From contig VCJN01001049.1 in assembly GCA_006384855.1 (NCBI GenBank), positions 1-64,000 of the forward strand: a stretch of DNA of 64,000 bases, read 5' to 3'. This DNA comes from Tetraselmis striata. Taxonomy: Eukaryota > Chlorophyta > Chlorodendrophyceae > Chlorodendrales > Chlorodendraceae. Below the pieces are notes generated by a model that had not been told where the DNA came from, ran no database searches, and saw only the letters and a program-made list of their open reading frames with translations. Shown here piece by piece: positions 35,361-46,599 of the stretch (positions within the stretch are counted from its first letter, which is position 1; every line of letters starts with the position of its first letter). The position numbers were made by a program, and so were the translations under genes.

Positions 35361-38300
35361 TCATCCCGTGTTCTGTTGCCAAAGAGTAATGAACGGCGTG
35401 CCGTCGTCGCCTGCTTGCGATGGCGAATAGTAATTGCCGTCCGCGAGCTTGCAGCGGCACACCCTGCTTGGGGCCAGCCAGTAGCACGAGTCGTTCGGCT
35501 CCTGCCGGGGGTCTGCACTGCCCTGCTCCCGCTGCACGGATGCATAGCGCCGGGGCGGGGCTGAAAATGGCACTTCGGCAGCCGCCGCGATGCAGCTGCT
35601 GCCGTAGCAATAGCACCGTCCCGGCGCGGCAGCGCGGCAGTCGCGGTGCCGAGTGCAACCAGCCTGGAACACAGCGCATCGGAAGCGCACGAGCGCATGG
35701 GCCCCGGCGCCGCCGTCACCCTCGACGGCCATCATCCCCTGGTAGGCCAGGCTATCGGATGTCTCCAGGCGGCGGCAGCGGCGCACCAGCAGCCCCTCGT
35801 AGGCCGCCTGCAGGTTCCCCAGCCGCTGCAATGCCGTGCAGGCTCGCATGGAGAAGTACTCTGCGCTCCCTGGATCGCACAGCTGGCGGTAGTAGGGAGC
35901 TAGCGCATCCCACACCGCCACAAACCGTCGCCGGACCGCGACACTCTGCCGAGCCGCAGAGGCCAGAAACGCCGCAAGCCCCGCCGGGGAGAGTCCGCCG
36001 GCGAGGCGGCCCTCGGTGCCCTGCGGCGCCATGCGGACGCTGAGCATCTCGACTGGATGCTGCGCGCCCTGCCGGCTGCCGCCTGTGGCCGCCCCAGAGC
36101 AGCCTCCGACTGCACTGCCGCCGGCCAGCCTCACCGCCTGGGCACAGGCGCGCAGCAGCATGCCGCGCGCGGGGGACTGCAGGGCGCTGTCCATGTAGGC
36201 CCACTCCTGGTAGCGCCCCCCCACGTCCATGCCCGCCAGCACCGCATGCCCATGTACTTGCAGGAAGTCGGCGTACGGCTGCAGAAACGCCTCCACTCCT
36301 GCGGCACAGCATGCCGCGTCGGAAACACAGCGCAGAGCATCCAGGGCGGCCAGCCCGGGGGATGCACGCGGACACCAGCATTGGTCCGTAGCTGTTGTCA
36401 GCACAGAGCGGATACTGGTCCTCACGGGGTTGGAGTTTACCCTGGTCGTTGGACAGCCGGCCTCGCAGCTCCTCTGCCAGCTGCCGGTACGTCGTGTTGC
36501 CGTCAGCCACGAGCTCTGTCGAACAACGCAGAAGGACAAAAGCCATCCGCACCTCAACCCAGAGGCTGCGTTCCGGACCAGGCAGGCAGCTCGGGACACA
36601 TCGGAACGCATCGGGTGCGCGCGAATGCGTCCCCAACTCCACCCGCGGCGCGGTCAAGCCCGCCGTTTGACACGGAGCATCCCTGTGTAAACCTCCGCTT
36701 CCGGCCCACCCGGCAACGCAAATGCTATGTGTGCATCTACTACTACCGCATCAAACAACGGCAACAACTCTCGACGTGTCGTGAAAACTGCATCAGTGGG
36801 CATCAAAACAGATCGCACATCGGCTGGCAGCGCACCGAGGGGGCTCACCTATTTCGCGGTCCATGTCAAATACGGGGTGCGCGCCCTCGCCGGGGTCCGC
36901 AGCGCTGCTGGGCGCCGTGAGCGGGAGCCCCTCAAAGGCAGCCAAAAAGTCGGCGTCCAGCTTGGCGGGCTCGAAGCAGCGGGTGCGGACCTCCAGGGAC
37001 CGTTGCACGCGCAGGATGTCCAGCCGGACGGCCTGCAGCGCAGCGGTGTCATTGTGCGCCCTCCCCACTGCCGCCTGGAGGGTTGCACCAAGGGCCGCCG
37101 CGTGGCCGTAGCTGCTGCCCCGCGGGGTGGCGCCACCCCCCAGCGCCTCCTGGGAAAGGTGCGCCACCAGCTCCCCCATGGAGCGCAGCTGCGAGACCGC
37201 CACTTGCAGCAGCTCCCCGGGCGCCGTGTTGCCGGTGTCAACGCAGCCCTCCGCGCCCGGCTCCCGCAGGATGGAGCGCCGGGCGGCACCTAGCGGTGGG
37301 CGGGGAGGCTCTGCGGTGAGGTCCTGCTCCGATAGCCGCAGGAGGGTCCCGAGATCGGCCTGCAGCTGCTGGAGCCGGGTCTGGGGCGGGGGCCGGGGGG
37401 CTGGGGAGTCGCTGCTGGTAGGTGCTGGGGCTGGCGGTGGGGGAGGCAGAGACGCTGGGCTGGGAGGCTGAGTGGGAGGCGGGTTGAGCACAGGGGATGA
37501 GGGGGGCAACGCGGGCGGAGGCACCGGGGAAGAGGGGCTTGGCGGCTGGGCGGGCGGCGTATATGGGGGCGGCGGCGGCGGAGGAAGAGGTGGAGGGATG
37601 GGAGGCGGCGGCGCTGTTTCCCCCTCGGGGAGCAGCCCGCTGCTGCCCCAGGAGGACGGCAGCCCCGGGATGTCGGGGCCGGTGCCGTAGCGGTGAGTGG
37701 ATATTGCGCCGCTGGCCATCAGCACGATGGCCGTCAGCATGAGGAGCAGCAGCATCACGCACACCAGCAGCCAGAACTGCCACCACCGATGTCGGCGGGA
37801 TGGACCAACCTCATCACACTGCTTCCCCTCCGGCAGTGGGTGGCCGCCGCCCGTGCCGCTCGTGCCGCCCGGCCCCAGCGCGACTATCCCCACGGCACTG
37901 CCGCTGCCGCTGCCGCTGCTCGCGAGGCTCTTCCTCGGCAAAGACACCCTGCCTGTTCCGCATGGTGCCTGGCGAGTGCCGCGCGCTTTCGCCCCCCCGC
38001 TGGCCGTTGCCTCTGCGGCATCGCCCTCCGCCGGCACATCTGCATGCTCCTGTCTGTCAGGCACGGCGGTGTGGGGGCCTGTTGGCAGGGCCTGGCGCCT
38101 ATCCTGCAGCGCCTCCATCTCTAGGTCGCTGCCTTGAGAGTCATACCGAAGGTCATGCTCGGCCCCCTTGCCCGTTTCTGGCGGAGCAGAGACCGGCACC
38201 ACTGCGCCTCCGCCGTCCCCGGAGCTTTCGTCATCAGAGTGTGATTCGCTGGAAGACGAGCTGGTGCATTTCACCTGTTATGATGCACAGCGCTGCTGAG

Positions 38301-38600
38301 AAGCAAGCCGGACAGCTTTAGTGGCCCGGCACAGCGCAGCCGCGCAAACGGCATGGAGGGCACTCTCTGGCATGTGTGGACGCAGGCGCAGAAGCATACC
38401 GTCCATGCCGATGTCGGCACGGCGGAAGGGCTCACCTCGACGTGCGACAACGTGAGCGGGTCCCCAGGCGAGTACCCCGCGGACGCCACGCCGCAGCGCG
38501 AGAGGGGAGGGCGCCATAGGGCGCTTGAAGGCCGGGCGCTGCTGATGGTCCCAGGCCGTCCCCCCCGCAAAGCGGCAACTGAAGCAGTGGAGTTGACCTG
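35361..38600 (-). CDS. Membrane protein with proline-rich stalk and Cys-containing ectodomain (5' end uncertain)
   Basis: Supported exons: 38437-38600 (candidate upstream exon ending SHVE), 36849-38274, 36441-36515 and 35361-36391 (TGA), in phase. The segment from 38274 follows an acceptor (AACAG|GTGAAATGC), so it is not the translation start. Counting from there: residues 1-160 are Ser/Gly/acidic; about 164-190 is a transmembrane helix (WLLVCVMLLLLMLTAIVLM); about 211-300 is a proline stalk (PPPPIPPPLPPPPPPP, then PPSPSSPVPPP); then a helical, Cys-bearing region to the end, with CRCKLADGNYY near the C-terminus. The stalk resembles hydroxyproline-rich pherophorin/extensin-type wall proteins, but no pherophorin domain is evident. 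Topology is probably type II with the stalk outside. Function unknown. The initiating Met lies at or above 38600 (ATG 38807 is one candidate). Confidence 0.72.
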
Positions 38601-38659
38601 CTGTAGTGACGGCGGCAAGAAGCGAGCCTGCCAGGGCAGCAAAGGGGCGGTGGGTTGGT

Positions 38660-38681
38660 GGGGGGGGGGGGGGGGGGGGGG
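38660..38681 (+). repeat. Poly(G) tract in the intron of the proline-stalk gene (poly(C) on the coding strand)
   Basis: This 22-bp run lies about 55-80 nt upstream of the acceptor at 38601-38605 on the gene's strand. Confidence 0.9.
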
Positions 38682-38689
38682 AGAGAATA

Positions 38690-39570
38690 ATGAAAGACTT
38701 GCTTGGGCTCCCGGGTGTGCGAGAAGGACATGCAGTCCGCAGAGGCAGCGCCGCAGAGGCGGTTGCCGCAGGCCTGATGGCGCACGCGCATCGAACCCTC
38801 CGAACATGTAGCCCCATCACTGCAATGCAAGGCGCGTGCGGGGCTTCAACTGGGACCCGAGCAGTGCAGGCACACAAAGGCAGCGCAGCACGCACATCCA
38901 CATGCGGCAGCTCGGCTGCGAGTCCGACTCTGCTGCCTCCGTTAACTGACGGCGGCGCGTAGCGTGCCTGTTTGGGATTGGGAGCAGAGCCGCACGGGCG
39001 GTGACAGCTGCGTCAGCCAGGCGCTGTCGCCTCCCCCTTGGAGAGGGAAGGCGGCATGTCTCAAGTACCAGGGGTTGACTTACATCAACCAGATATAGGC
39101 TCGCATCCTGAATGCGATTCGATGGGAGCAGTTCGTCTGGGATGCCAAAGCGGCTTGACGGGGTGTCAGGCGAGCCCTGCGAGCGGCACGGAGGGAGCTT
39201 GTTACTATTGCTGCTCTGCACCGGCAGCTCCGGCAGCGGCCCAAGCACCGCCCTGCCATTGTGCACCTGTCACGCCGACATACCTGGCTCGAGGTGGCGG
39301 GCGTCAACGGGAGCGAGCTCCTTCTGCCCACGCTGCTCTGCTCCATCCAAAGGACGGCTCCTATCAGGCAACGATGGCTCTGAGGGCTTGGTCGTATGGG
39401 GCACAATTTAAGCAGCGCAGCTGCTGCGCTGTCACTCAGGGCGCAGGAGTCACACTGTCCCATATCCCCATCTGAGGGATGGTCACATGCAGGCTTCGTC
39501 TCATTGACATACATTCCCGTGCCGCGAGCAGCGACGCGCGGCGCGCTACGTACCGTACCTTTGTTTTTTT
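38690..39570. other. Upstream region of the proline-stalk gene
   Basis: Frames on the minus strand (for example 39080-39514) could hold a further 5' exon, but none is convincing. Confidence 0.35.
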
Positions 39571-39740
39571 CGCCACCCCCCCGGACTGGCAGTGAAACCC
39601 CCTTGCAACGTCTCTACGACGGCGGTTTGGGCAGCAATCCAGTTACGGAAAGCCCTGGGTAGGCGACGCTCCGATATAGTCATCAAGCAAATTGCCGAAG
39701 CATTCTGCAAGACTAGCTAATTGAACGCCAGTGACAAAAT
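39560..39740 (-). mobile_element. LINE 3'-region fragment
   Basis: It shares the block CTACGACGGCGGTTTGGGCAGCAATCC...GCCCTGGGTAGGCGACGCTCC with 43250-43410, in the same (minus) orientation. It is diverged and 5'-truncated. Confidence 0.65.
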
Positions 39741-39892
39741 TTCCAACGTACCGTACCTGTAGTACAATTTCAATAGGCAATCGAGTCTGGTTTGGCCAAA
39801 AAGGTTGCGGAGGCCAATTTACATGGAAAAGAGCCATTGTATAGCTAGGGCTAAGGTTCAGCTATAGGGGAGGGAATGTCGGAGGAGGAGCC

Positions 39893-40175
39893 CACAGGGC
39901 GGAGGCGGAAAACGGAAGGGTGCTGCCGAAGGCAGCGAGCTGGAAGATGGCAGACGAGCTGCTGGTGGCTGTCCTAAGTAGCTCCCCGGCCAGGAGCACA
40001 GGGCCCGCGGGCGATGGGGCAGCCCGTACTATAACCCCGATGGTACCATATACCTAACCGGTTAAAACCACTAACAGACCGTACAGGTCGCACTAGGACT
40101 ACTAAATCCGTAACCCCCATCCTATAAGGATTACTAGGAAAAGGAAAGCCCATAAACACGTTCAGATCATTTCAA
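39893..40175 (+). repeat. Dispersed repeat family R2, copy 2
   Basis: It contains GGCAGCGAGCTGGAAGATGG, CTGTCCTAAGTAGCTCCCCG and AACCACTAACAGACCGTACA, all shared with copy 3 at 42062-42280. It has no clear ORF or inverted ends. Confidence 0.8.
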
Positions 40176-40179
40176 CATG

Positions 40180-42060
40180 CAATCGAGTCTGGTTTTGCCA
40201 GTTTACACGCGGTTCGTTTACGACTACGAGCGTGGGCGGTTTGCAGGCGTGCCGACCTAACGAAGGCGGAAGATGTCTTGAGTTGTAGAAGCCAGAGGTC
40301 TCGCGCCGAGAGGTTAGACCTCAACCGAGGCGCAGGCGCACAACAGACGCGGACGGGAGATGCTGACGCCGGCGCGACATCGGCCGGACTTGTCGCGGAA
40401 TTTAGTAGGCGTTGCCTCCCGACAACGCCCTACAGCATTTGCCGCGCGCCGTGCGTGGTGGCGTGCGGCACGAGCCGGAACTGCAGGCTAGTAGAAGCAG
40501 GGTAGAAGTGGCCAAGTTGGCGACGAGCGCCCAGCAAAGCAGCGGCACAGGCACCAGTAGGACGAGTACAGCCGCGCGCACGAGCGCGCGAGCGCGCCGC
40601 GTACAACCATTGAAGTACATGTATTGGTATGCTGTACGCGACGCGATGGTAACTCTGCACCTGTACTGGCGATGCACGTTACGAGGGGTGGACACGCAAC
40701 AACGCGCGATGACGCGATGTAAGGCCGCAGCCATCACCAGCATTGGTTGTTTCGCCCCCTCGCGCCAAGGGCGGCGGGTGAAACGCACGACGCTGGTGAG
40801 GAGCGCGGGAACGTGGGATCCTGTATGTGTGGTCGTGTCGTACCGGCTCTTAGGTGTGTCGGGGTCGGCTGTCGGCGACGTGGCAGAAGACCTTCCGACT
40901 CGATAAGCTGTCGCTCTTCGCGGAGAGCGGTGAGCATGCCGCCGCTGTTGCTCCAGATGACGCCACGAAATGCGCAAGTCGCGTTAGGTGGCGGAGCTGT
41001 CCCCCGGCGGGCAGCTCGTGATGTCACAGATAAGATTTCGTGACGTCGGAAGCGGGTTGGCCGGCGTAGAGGCCCTTGTAGCCTCTGTGCCGGCCCGTAA
41101 CGATGCCAATAATGTCCGGGCGAGGGTGACGACGAGGCATACCAGCGACGGGCGCCGAGGTTCCAAACCCATAGTCGGCCACGGGTAGTTACGTACACCA
41201 CGAGGCGTCGGGCACGCCAAGTGGTGGAGCTGCCCCCCGGCGGGCAACTGCAGGTTGTCGTGGTCCTTGTGACGGCGACGTTGCAGTTGGAGGCGTCGGA
41301 GACGCGTCGGGACGAGCCGCAGAAACGCCTCCCACTGCGACCACAACAAACGTCGCTGAAGCATGATTGGGGCGAGGGCGACGCGCCCTCTCAAAACCTC
41401 GGCCCATGAGCGACGCCGACCCCGTAACGGACCAATTACGCCAGTAGTTACGGAAACAATAGCGTGTAACGACCGTTGATGCCACGACGCCCTGCTGCGA
41501 GGACACGCGGACCGGGTTGCAGTGTCTTGCGGGACAGCAAATGGTTGCCCCGACGACACGGACGTCCTCCCAAATGGTTGCCCCGACGACACGGACGTCC
41601 TCCTCCGTCCGCGCCGATTTCTCGCGGTAGGCGTAGTTGTCGTCGTTGACAACCGTGACGAGGAGCGGCCATGGTGCCGAGCGCGTCCACCTGACCTAAT
41701 CTCACGATTACTGCGAGAGGGTGCTCCACTGCGGGAGCCCCGAATGCTTGTATTGCGACTCGTCGACTTCGGGTGTTGAGGTTGACCCCCCCCCCCCCCC
41801 CCCCAACGGGAACCCCCTAGCTCCAATTCCTTGCCGTGCGCATCGCTACCCGAAACGTCCCAGCTGCAAAGCCAAGGCAAAAACGGAAAACGACCTCGGG
41901 CGCACGAGTAGGGAAAACCACATTACCGAGGGGATGTCTGTCACTGCATGATGTTGTAACGCACGTGCGCGGCACGACGACTCGCTTCCGGGTGGATGAA
42001 CCTCGGCGCGGACTTGGCGCGCCTCAGTGACCCTCGCGCGCACAAGTGACCCTCGCGCGC
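40180..42060. other. GC-rich interval with local duplications, no gene recognised
   Basis: A degenerate direct duplication of about 232 bp (marked by GGCGGAGCTGTCCCCCGGCG at 40989 and its variant at 41222) and a 33-bp tandem pair (CAAATGGTTGCCCCGACGAC, 41539-41603) are present. A poly(C) tract lies at 41786-41804. Antisense frames up to 298 codons across the duplications look like GC artefacts. Confidence 0.45.
41539..41603 (+). repeat. 33-bp tandem duplication
   Basis: Two nearly perfect copies of a unit containing CAAATGGTTGCCCCGACGAC and GGACGTCCTCC. Confidence 0.85.
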
Positions 42061-42061
42061 A

Positions 42062-42280
42062 CCAAAGGCAGCGAGCTGGAAGATGGCAGACAAGCTGATG
42101 GTGGCTGTCCTAAGTAGTTCCCCGACGGGGAGCGCAAGGCTTGCAGGCAATGGGGCAGCACATACTAAAACCCGATGGTACCAGTTACCTTACCGGTTAA
42201 AACCACTAACAGACCGTACAGGTTGCACTAGGACAGTTTAGATCCGTTGGGAACCCCATAAACACGTTTAGATCATACCG
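42062..42280 (+). repeat. Dispersed repeat family R2, copy 3
   Basis: It is colinear with 39931-40175 over about 215 bp, with scattered substitutions. Confidence 0.8.
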
Positions 42281-42334
42281 CGCGTGATGTAGTCACCAAT
42301 CATGTGTACTCGTACCACAACATGTAGCAATCAT

Positions 42335-42405
42335 GTAGTTGGCGCACAAGGTCAAGTGTTGGGGCGGCTTCGGCCGATGTCCCGGGGCGAACTGTACTGT
42401 ACCTT
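42335..42405 (+). mobile_element. Isolated LINE/SINE 3' tail
   Basis: The block GTGTTGGGGCGGCTTCGGCC followed by GATGTCCCGGGGCGAACT matches the ends of the SINEs at 42.83 and 56.15 kb and of the LINE at 63.9 kb. Confidence 0.65.
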
Positions 42406-42825
42406 ACGTAGCAATCATGTATAAGGTACCGGTGGTGGTAGAAATATCGACGGTAGATGGTCATCATTATCATTATTGCAGCAATGATTACAGTATTATT
42501 GTGACACTACCTGTAAAATGAAAAGTCGGGGCCCCTCTCCCCTACTGCTCAGTATGGGGGTGGCTGGGTTCATTATCATGCAAGGAGGGACGCCGGGTTA
42601 GGATTACCGGTAGGCTGATATGAGAGGGGTTTGCTGGTTACACGATGAAGACTCGGGTGAAGGCAAAGTACTACGGGCGGTAAGAGGGGGCGCAGTACAA
42701 GGAAGCAGGCATCACTGAAGCGCTAAGTAACATGTCCGGCGGAGCGCGCATGGCGCCCGCACCGGCAGCCGATGAAGGATCGGCGACGGTGTTCTCTTGG
42801 GGGTACGCTGATGAAGTAAAGTAAA

Positions 42826-43080
42826 GTTCGCCCCGGGTCATCGGCCGAAGCCGCCCCAACACTTAACCTCATCGTGCGCCAATTGTTGTCACAGGTCTGG
42901 CATAGCCATTCGACCGTTGCCTCATTCGACCCAAGAAGTAAGGGTCAATGCATCAACCAGGTAAACCCGGGACACGGCCCTTGTCGTTGTTGCCCTGAAA
43001 TGACAGCCGGGAATCGATCCGGGGACCTCTTGAGAAGGAGACCACCGCTCTACCGAGCGAACATGACAAGACAAGGCATG
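42826..43080 (-). mobile_element. tRNA-headed SINE-like element, copy 1
   Basis: Read on the minus strand: a tRNA-like head with A-box GCTCGGTAGAGCGG and B-box GGATCGATTCCCGG, a central part (GGTTGATGCATTGACCC), and the 3' tail GTGTTGGGGCGGCTTCGGCC. The tail equals that of the LINE. It abuts LINE sequence at about 43.1-43.2 kb. Confidence 0.65.
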
Positions 43081-43183
43081 TACGCGGATATCAAGACGAG
43101 GGCTAAAACATGTAATTAGCCAAACTGAAGTACACGTTGAGCAATCAAAACCAATCGCGCGAGCAGCATATTCGAGGCGACGT

Positions 43184-44012
43184 TTTTTCTTCCCGCCCCC
43201 GGGAGGTGGGGTGTCACTACCTGTACATGTATTGGCAGCGCCGTAGTTTTTTCCGCCCCCGGGACTGGACTGGCAACAGTAAATCAAACCCTGCAGCGCT
43301 CTACGACGGCTGCTTTGGCAGCGATCCGGTTATTGAAAGCCTTGGGTAGGCCACGCTCCGTTGTAGTCCAAAAACAAATAGACGGCAAAGCATTCTCCGA
43401 GACTAATTAATGGAACTCCCAACATTGTTGATCACCGTCAAAAACACTGCCATGATGAAAATACCCGGCATTGACCAAGAAAGGTCTGCCCTACTCATTT
43501 GGGCATCGGGCCATTTGAGCAATGCGAATTGGGGCAAGCCCCCTCCCACGGAGCTTAGCGATTCGGGAGTGCGATACATGTGCAAGAAGAAAAGGCAATG
43601 TGAGGGAGGGGCCGACGCAACAATTATTGGAAAATCAAGGGCGCCGTGAAGGGAGGGAGGGACCCCGCCCAAAATACAGGCATCAGTTAAGTCATCGCCA
43701 GGTATTGACGCAACAACCTGACGGATGATAAAATATATCAACTCCGGAACTAACGACCCCAATAAGTAATGACGGTGATACCCCCACCGCGGGTATTCCA
43801 CTCACATATGTTCGATAGTCTTAGATTCACCTCGGTCACATGTAGGGCAGAGTTCAAGGAACCGCTCAGGCATGGCATGAATCCGGGGCAATCGGCGGGC
43901 AAGGGGAACTACTTGGGTGCGTAATTGTATCATAATGTGCAGCCCGGCCACAACCCCCGCGACAATTAATCATACCGTATTGTGGGAACGGGTTTGACGC
44001 CCAAGACGCCAA
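43184..44012 (-). mobile_element. LINE (non-LTR retrotransposon) 3' region, copy B
   Basis: On the minus strand it reads GGTTGTGGCCGGGCTGCACA, IHAMPERFLEL, then the degraded Cys/His C-terminal motif of LINE ORF2 and a long 3' UTR. It is colinear with 62956-63860 on +. It is internally deleted and carries stops. Confidence 0.75.
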
Positions 44013-44019
44013 GAGATAC

Positions 44020-44220
44020 CCCTTACCGGTATACCGATGTATAATTTCGGCAATAGCGTCCCGGCGTGTCCTGGGTTTCCCTGGTAGATGCATTAGCCCT
44101 TCGGGGTTCGAATGAGGCAATGGTCTACGGGCTATGCCAGACCTACGACTCCAGTTGGCGCAAGAGGTCGAGTGATGGGGCGGCTTCGGCCGATATCCCG
44201 GGGCGGACTTTTTCCCCTTA
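44020..44220 (+). mobile_element. SINE-like element, 5'-truncated copy 2
   Basis: It shares TTTCGGCAATAGCGTCCCGG, GATGCATTAGCCCTTCGGGG and the common tail GGGGCGGCTTCGGCCGATAT with the other copies. The tRNA-like head is missing or unrecognisable. It is inserted head-on beside LINE copy B. Confidence 0.6.
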
Positions 44221-44509
44221 CCTGTACACCTAATGTTGTAGCGCGCGGAAGCGCGGTAGCGCTGCAATGGCCGTAGCGCGATTTATTGCTACCAATTATC
44301 TGGACTGTGATATAGCGTTGGACTCCCACCCGCCCACCCACCGCCTGGGCGGGCCCGACGACCATCCTCGGCCCTCGGAATCGCGAGCCCTTCCTCCGCC
44401 TCCACCCCCGGCTGGGGATGGGGGCGGGGATCGTGCACGGGTGGCGCCTTGGTAGCCTTGGCCCCGCCCGTGCTGCCACTACCGCGGAGGAGCAATGTGT
44501 GCTGGACAC

Positions 44510-45110
44510 CGGCGTCTCACGTCGTTGCTGGTCCGGTCAAGTCCCCGTTCGCTGTTCTTTGACCACCCTCTCCCTTCCTGTCCTGTCGGCGCCTCCACAT
44601 CACATTCGGCCTAGTGCCGCTATTGGAGTGGCCCGGGATGTTGTGCTGGGAAGGGAGTTCTACGTTCGGCGGAAGGGGACGCGACCGAGCTGGCGGCGGA
44701 TCTGGCGCTGGGCGGAACAACGCGCGCTGGACACCGGCATCTTACGTCGTTGCTGGCCCGGTCGGCTCTCCATTCCCTACTCGTTGAGCACTTTCTCCCT
44801 TCCTGTCATGTTGGCGCCTCCATATCACATTCGGCTCAACGCCGCTATTGGAGTGGCCCGGGATGTTGTGCTTGGGAAGGCGTTCTACGTTTGGCAGAAA
44901 AGGACGCGACCGAGCTGGCGGCGGATTTGGCGTTGGGTGGCCTGCGTCTGTTGCACGCCCGTGGCGCCCCGTTCTGGGTTGGACCCCCCCCACTTTCCGC
45001 TCCTTGTTGCGAGACCTCTACTTCGAAGCTCTTTTCCTGTCGGCGCCTTCACATCACATTCGGCCTAGTGCCGCTATTGGAGTGGCCCGGGATTGTGTGT
45101 TGGGGAGAGC
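44510..45110 (+). repeat. Minisatellite of about 225-bp units, three copies
   Basis: The block CACATCACATTCGGCCTAGT...CCGCTATTGGAGTGGCCCGG recurs at about 44595, 44820 and 45048. The first period is 225 bp, a multiple of three, so a 216-codon frame stays open across it (44418-45068). Confidence 0.85.
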
Positions 45111-45259
45111 GTCCCTACTTCGTGGAGCGGCGGCTGGCTGGTGGCGGGGTCGGTGGCTGTCATGGCGGTTCCCGCCGCTGGTGGCCCGTAGCTGGATTTT
45201 CTTCTGGATTTCTGTATGGATTTGTTGAATTTTGCAGCTGGCTCATGTAATCAAACAGA

Positions 45260-45594
45260 TACAGCGTTGGAGTGCTGCTGTACATGTACAGTAGTATTTA
45301 CTTCTTTTGTATTGTGTAGCCTCGCGCGCGCGAGATGTTACCTGTACACTGCTGCGCTGATATTGTAGACACGGATAATAATCCTTAATATAGTATGCTC
45401 TTCGTGGCCGGCGGGGTAGTAGATATGGCACGAGTAGCAGTATCACAAAGTCATGGGTGGTTTCCTGATTGATCCTTATTACCTGGTGTGAAATCACGGC
45501 AGGAGTAACTACCGGTATCACGGGCGTTTTATACAGCAGTTTTAAAAGAATAATTTAAATTTAAATTTTGAAATGTGCAAGGCACGATGCGTAC
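45260..45594. other. AT-rich spacer before the tRNA gene
   Basis: No gene is seen. A TTAAATTTAAATTTAAATTT stretch lies just upstream of the tRNA. Confidence 0.5.
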
Positions 45595-45666
45595 GTTCTC
45601 CTGGTTTAATGGTTAGAACACCACGTTGTGGCCGTGGAGATCCGGGTTCGATTCCCGGGGAGGACA
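45595..45666 (+). tRNA. tRNA-His (GTG)
   Basis: This is a 72-nt cloverleaf that folds completely. The acceptor stem GTTCTCC/GGAGGAC has one G-T wobble. The D stem is GTTT/GAAC, the anticodon stem CCACG/CGTGG with loop TTGTGGC (anticodon GTG), and the T stem CCGGG/CCCGG with loop TTCGATT. The discriminator is A, as in eukaryotic tRNA-His, which receives its extra 5' G after transcription. There is no intron. A TTTT run about 38 nt downstream could end Pol III transcription. Confidence 0.96.
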
Positions 45667-45669
45667 TGT

Positions 45670-46540
45670 TGAATTTATGGGTACCTCATTCCACTTAAAG
45701 AGTATTTTCGCCCGGTAATGGAATAAATAGAGGAACCTCGAGAAAACCCGTCCTTTTCTCGCGGATTCTCGTAGGCGCCCGGTATTGATTACGCGACCAT
45801 TCCCCGTTATAGGGTAGCTACGGCCGAATTACGATTCTGTCCCGTGTGTGGGTAAAATGTGTCCTCATGTAAACGCTAAATGCGGGATGTATAAGGGAAA
45901 TTACGCGATTGCTACGCAGCAAGCCGGAGTGCGCTAACAGCGGAGCGCGATGAGAAGTCTAGACGCGGCGCCGGACTTATTTTTTTGAATGAAGCAGCAG
46001 CTACGCCCACCTAATGCACACACGCAACCGCTAGACATTATCTCCATGGGAGGGAGATTGGATACACTAGGTCCGCATCATGTGCCGAAGTCGAAGGCTT
46101 TGGCCAAAACCTGTCTAATCCGGCATGATAGGAAGCCCTGGGGTAGGGCTTCAAGGCACAACAACTCCGGTTGGATTCTGGCCACATCCGGGGCCGGGGT
46201 GATTGACCGCCCAGGTGGGGGTGGGTCAGGGCCGTGGAAAAAATATTATGGATACAGTTTCAACAAACGTGGCCCAGCACACGCGTCTGCCCACCATCGC
46301 GTGTGCCATCATATCCCCCCCCCCCCCCCCGCCCCCTTTCCACTGCCCAGCGCCTCAGCCACATAGATAAGGAACCATTCGTTACATACGTCTAGAGCAC
46401 AGGTGCTAAGCCTAGGGGTTTGATCCGCGTCGGGGTGTACTCGCGCTGCGCGAGCGGGAGCGATGGCGGCGTAAGTGCAGGTGGGCAGCCGTGAACACAT
46501 GTACTCTAGACACGGCACCACTCAGTACCCTAGTTCGGGT
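45670..46540. other. Intergenic after tRNA-His
   Basis: No gene is recognised. A poly(C) tract lies at 46315-46330. Short frames only. Confidence 0.45.
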
Positions 46541-46599
46541 CCATTAAAATTCGTCGGAGTCCCAAAAAGAGTCTTCTGTTTCAGCTGAGGGGTGCTGGG

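Noticed and set aside
38274-38274. GTG start for the proline-stalk protein
   Set aside because: It directly follows a 3' splice site (AACAG) and an upstream exon ends in the matching phase, so it is an internal codon.
40984-41880. 298-codon minus-strand frame
   Set aside because: It crosses a direct duplication, a 33-bp tandem repeat and a poly(C) tract and shows no domain; its openness follows from base composition.
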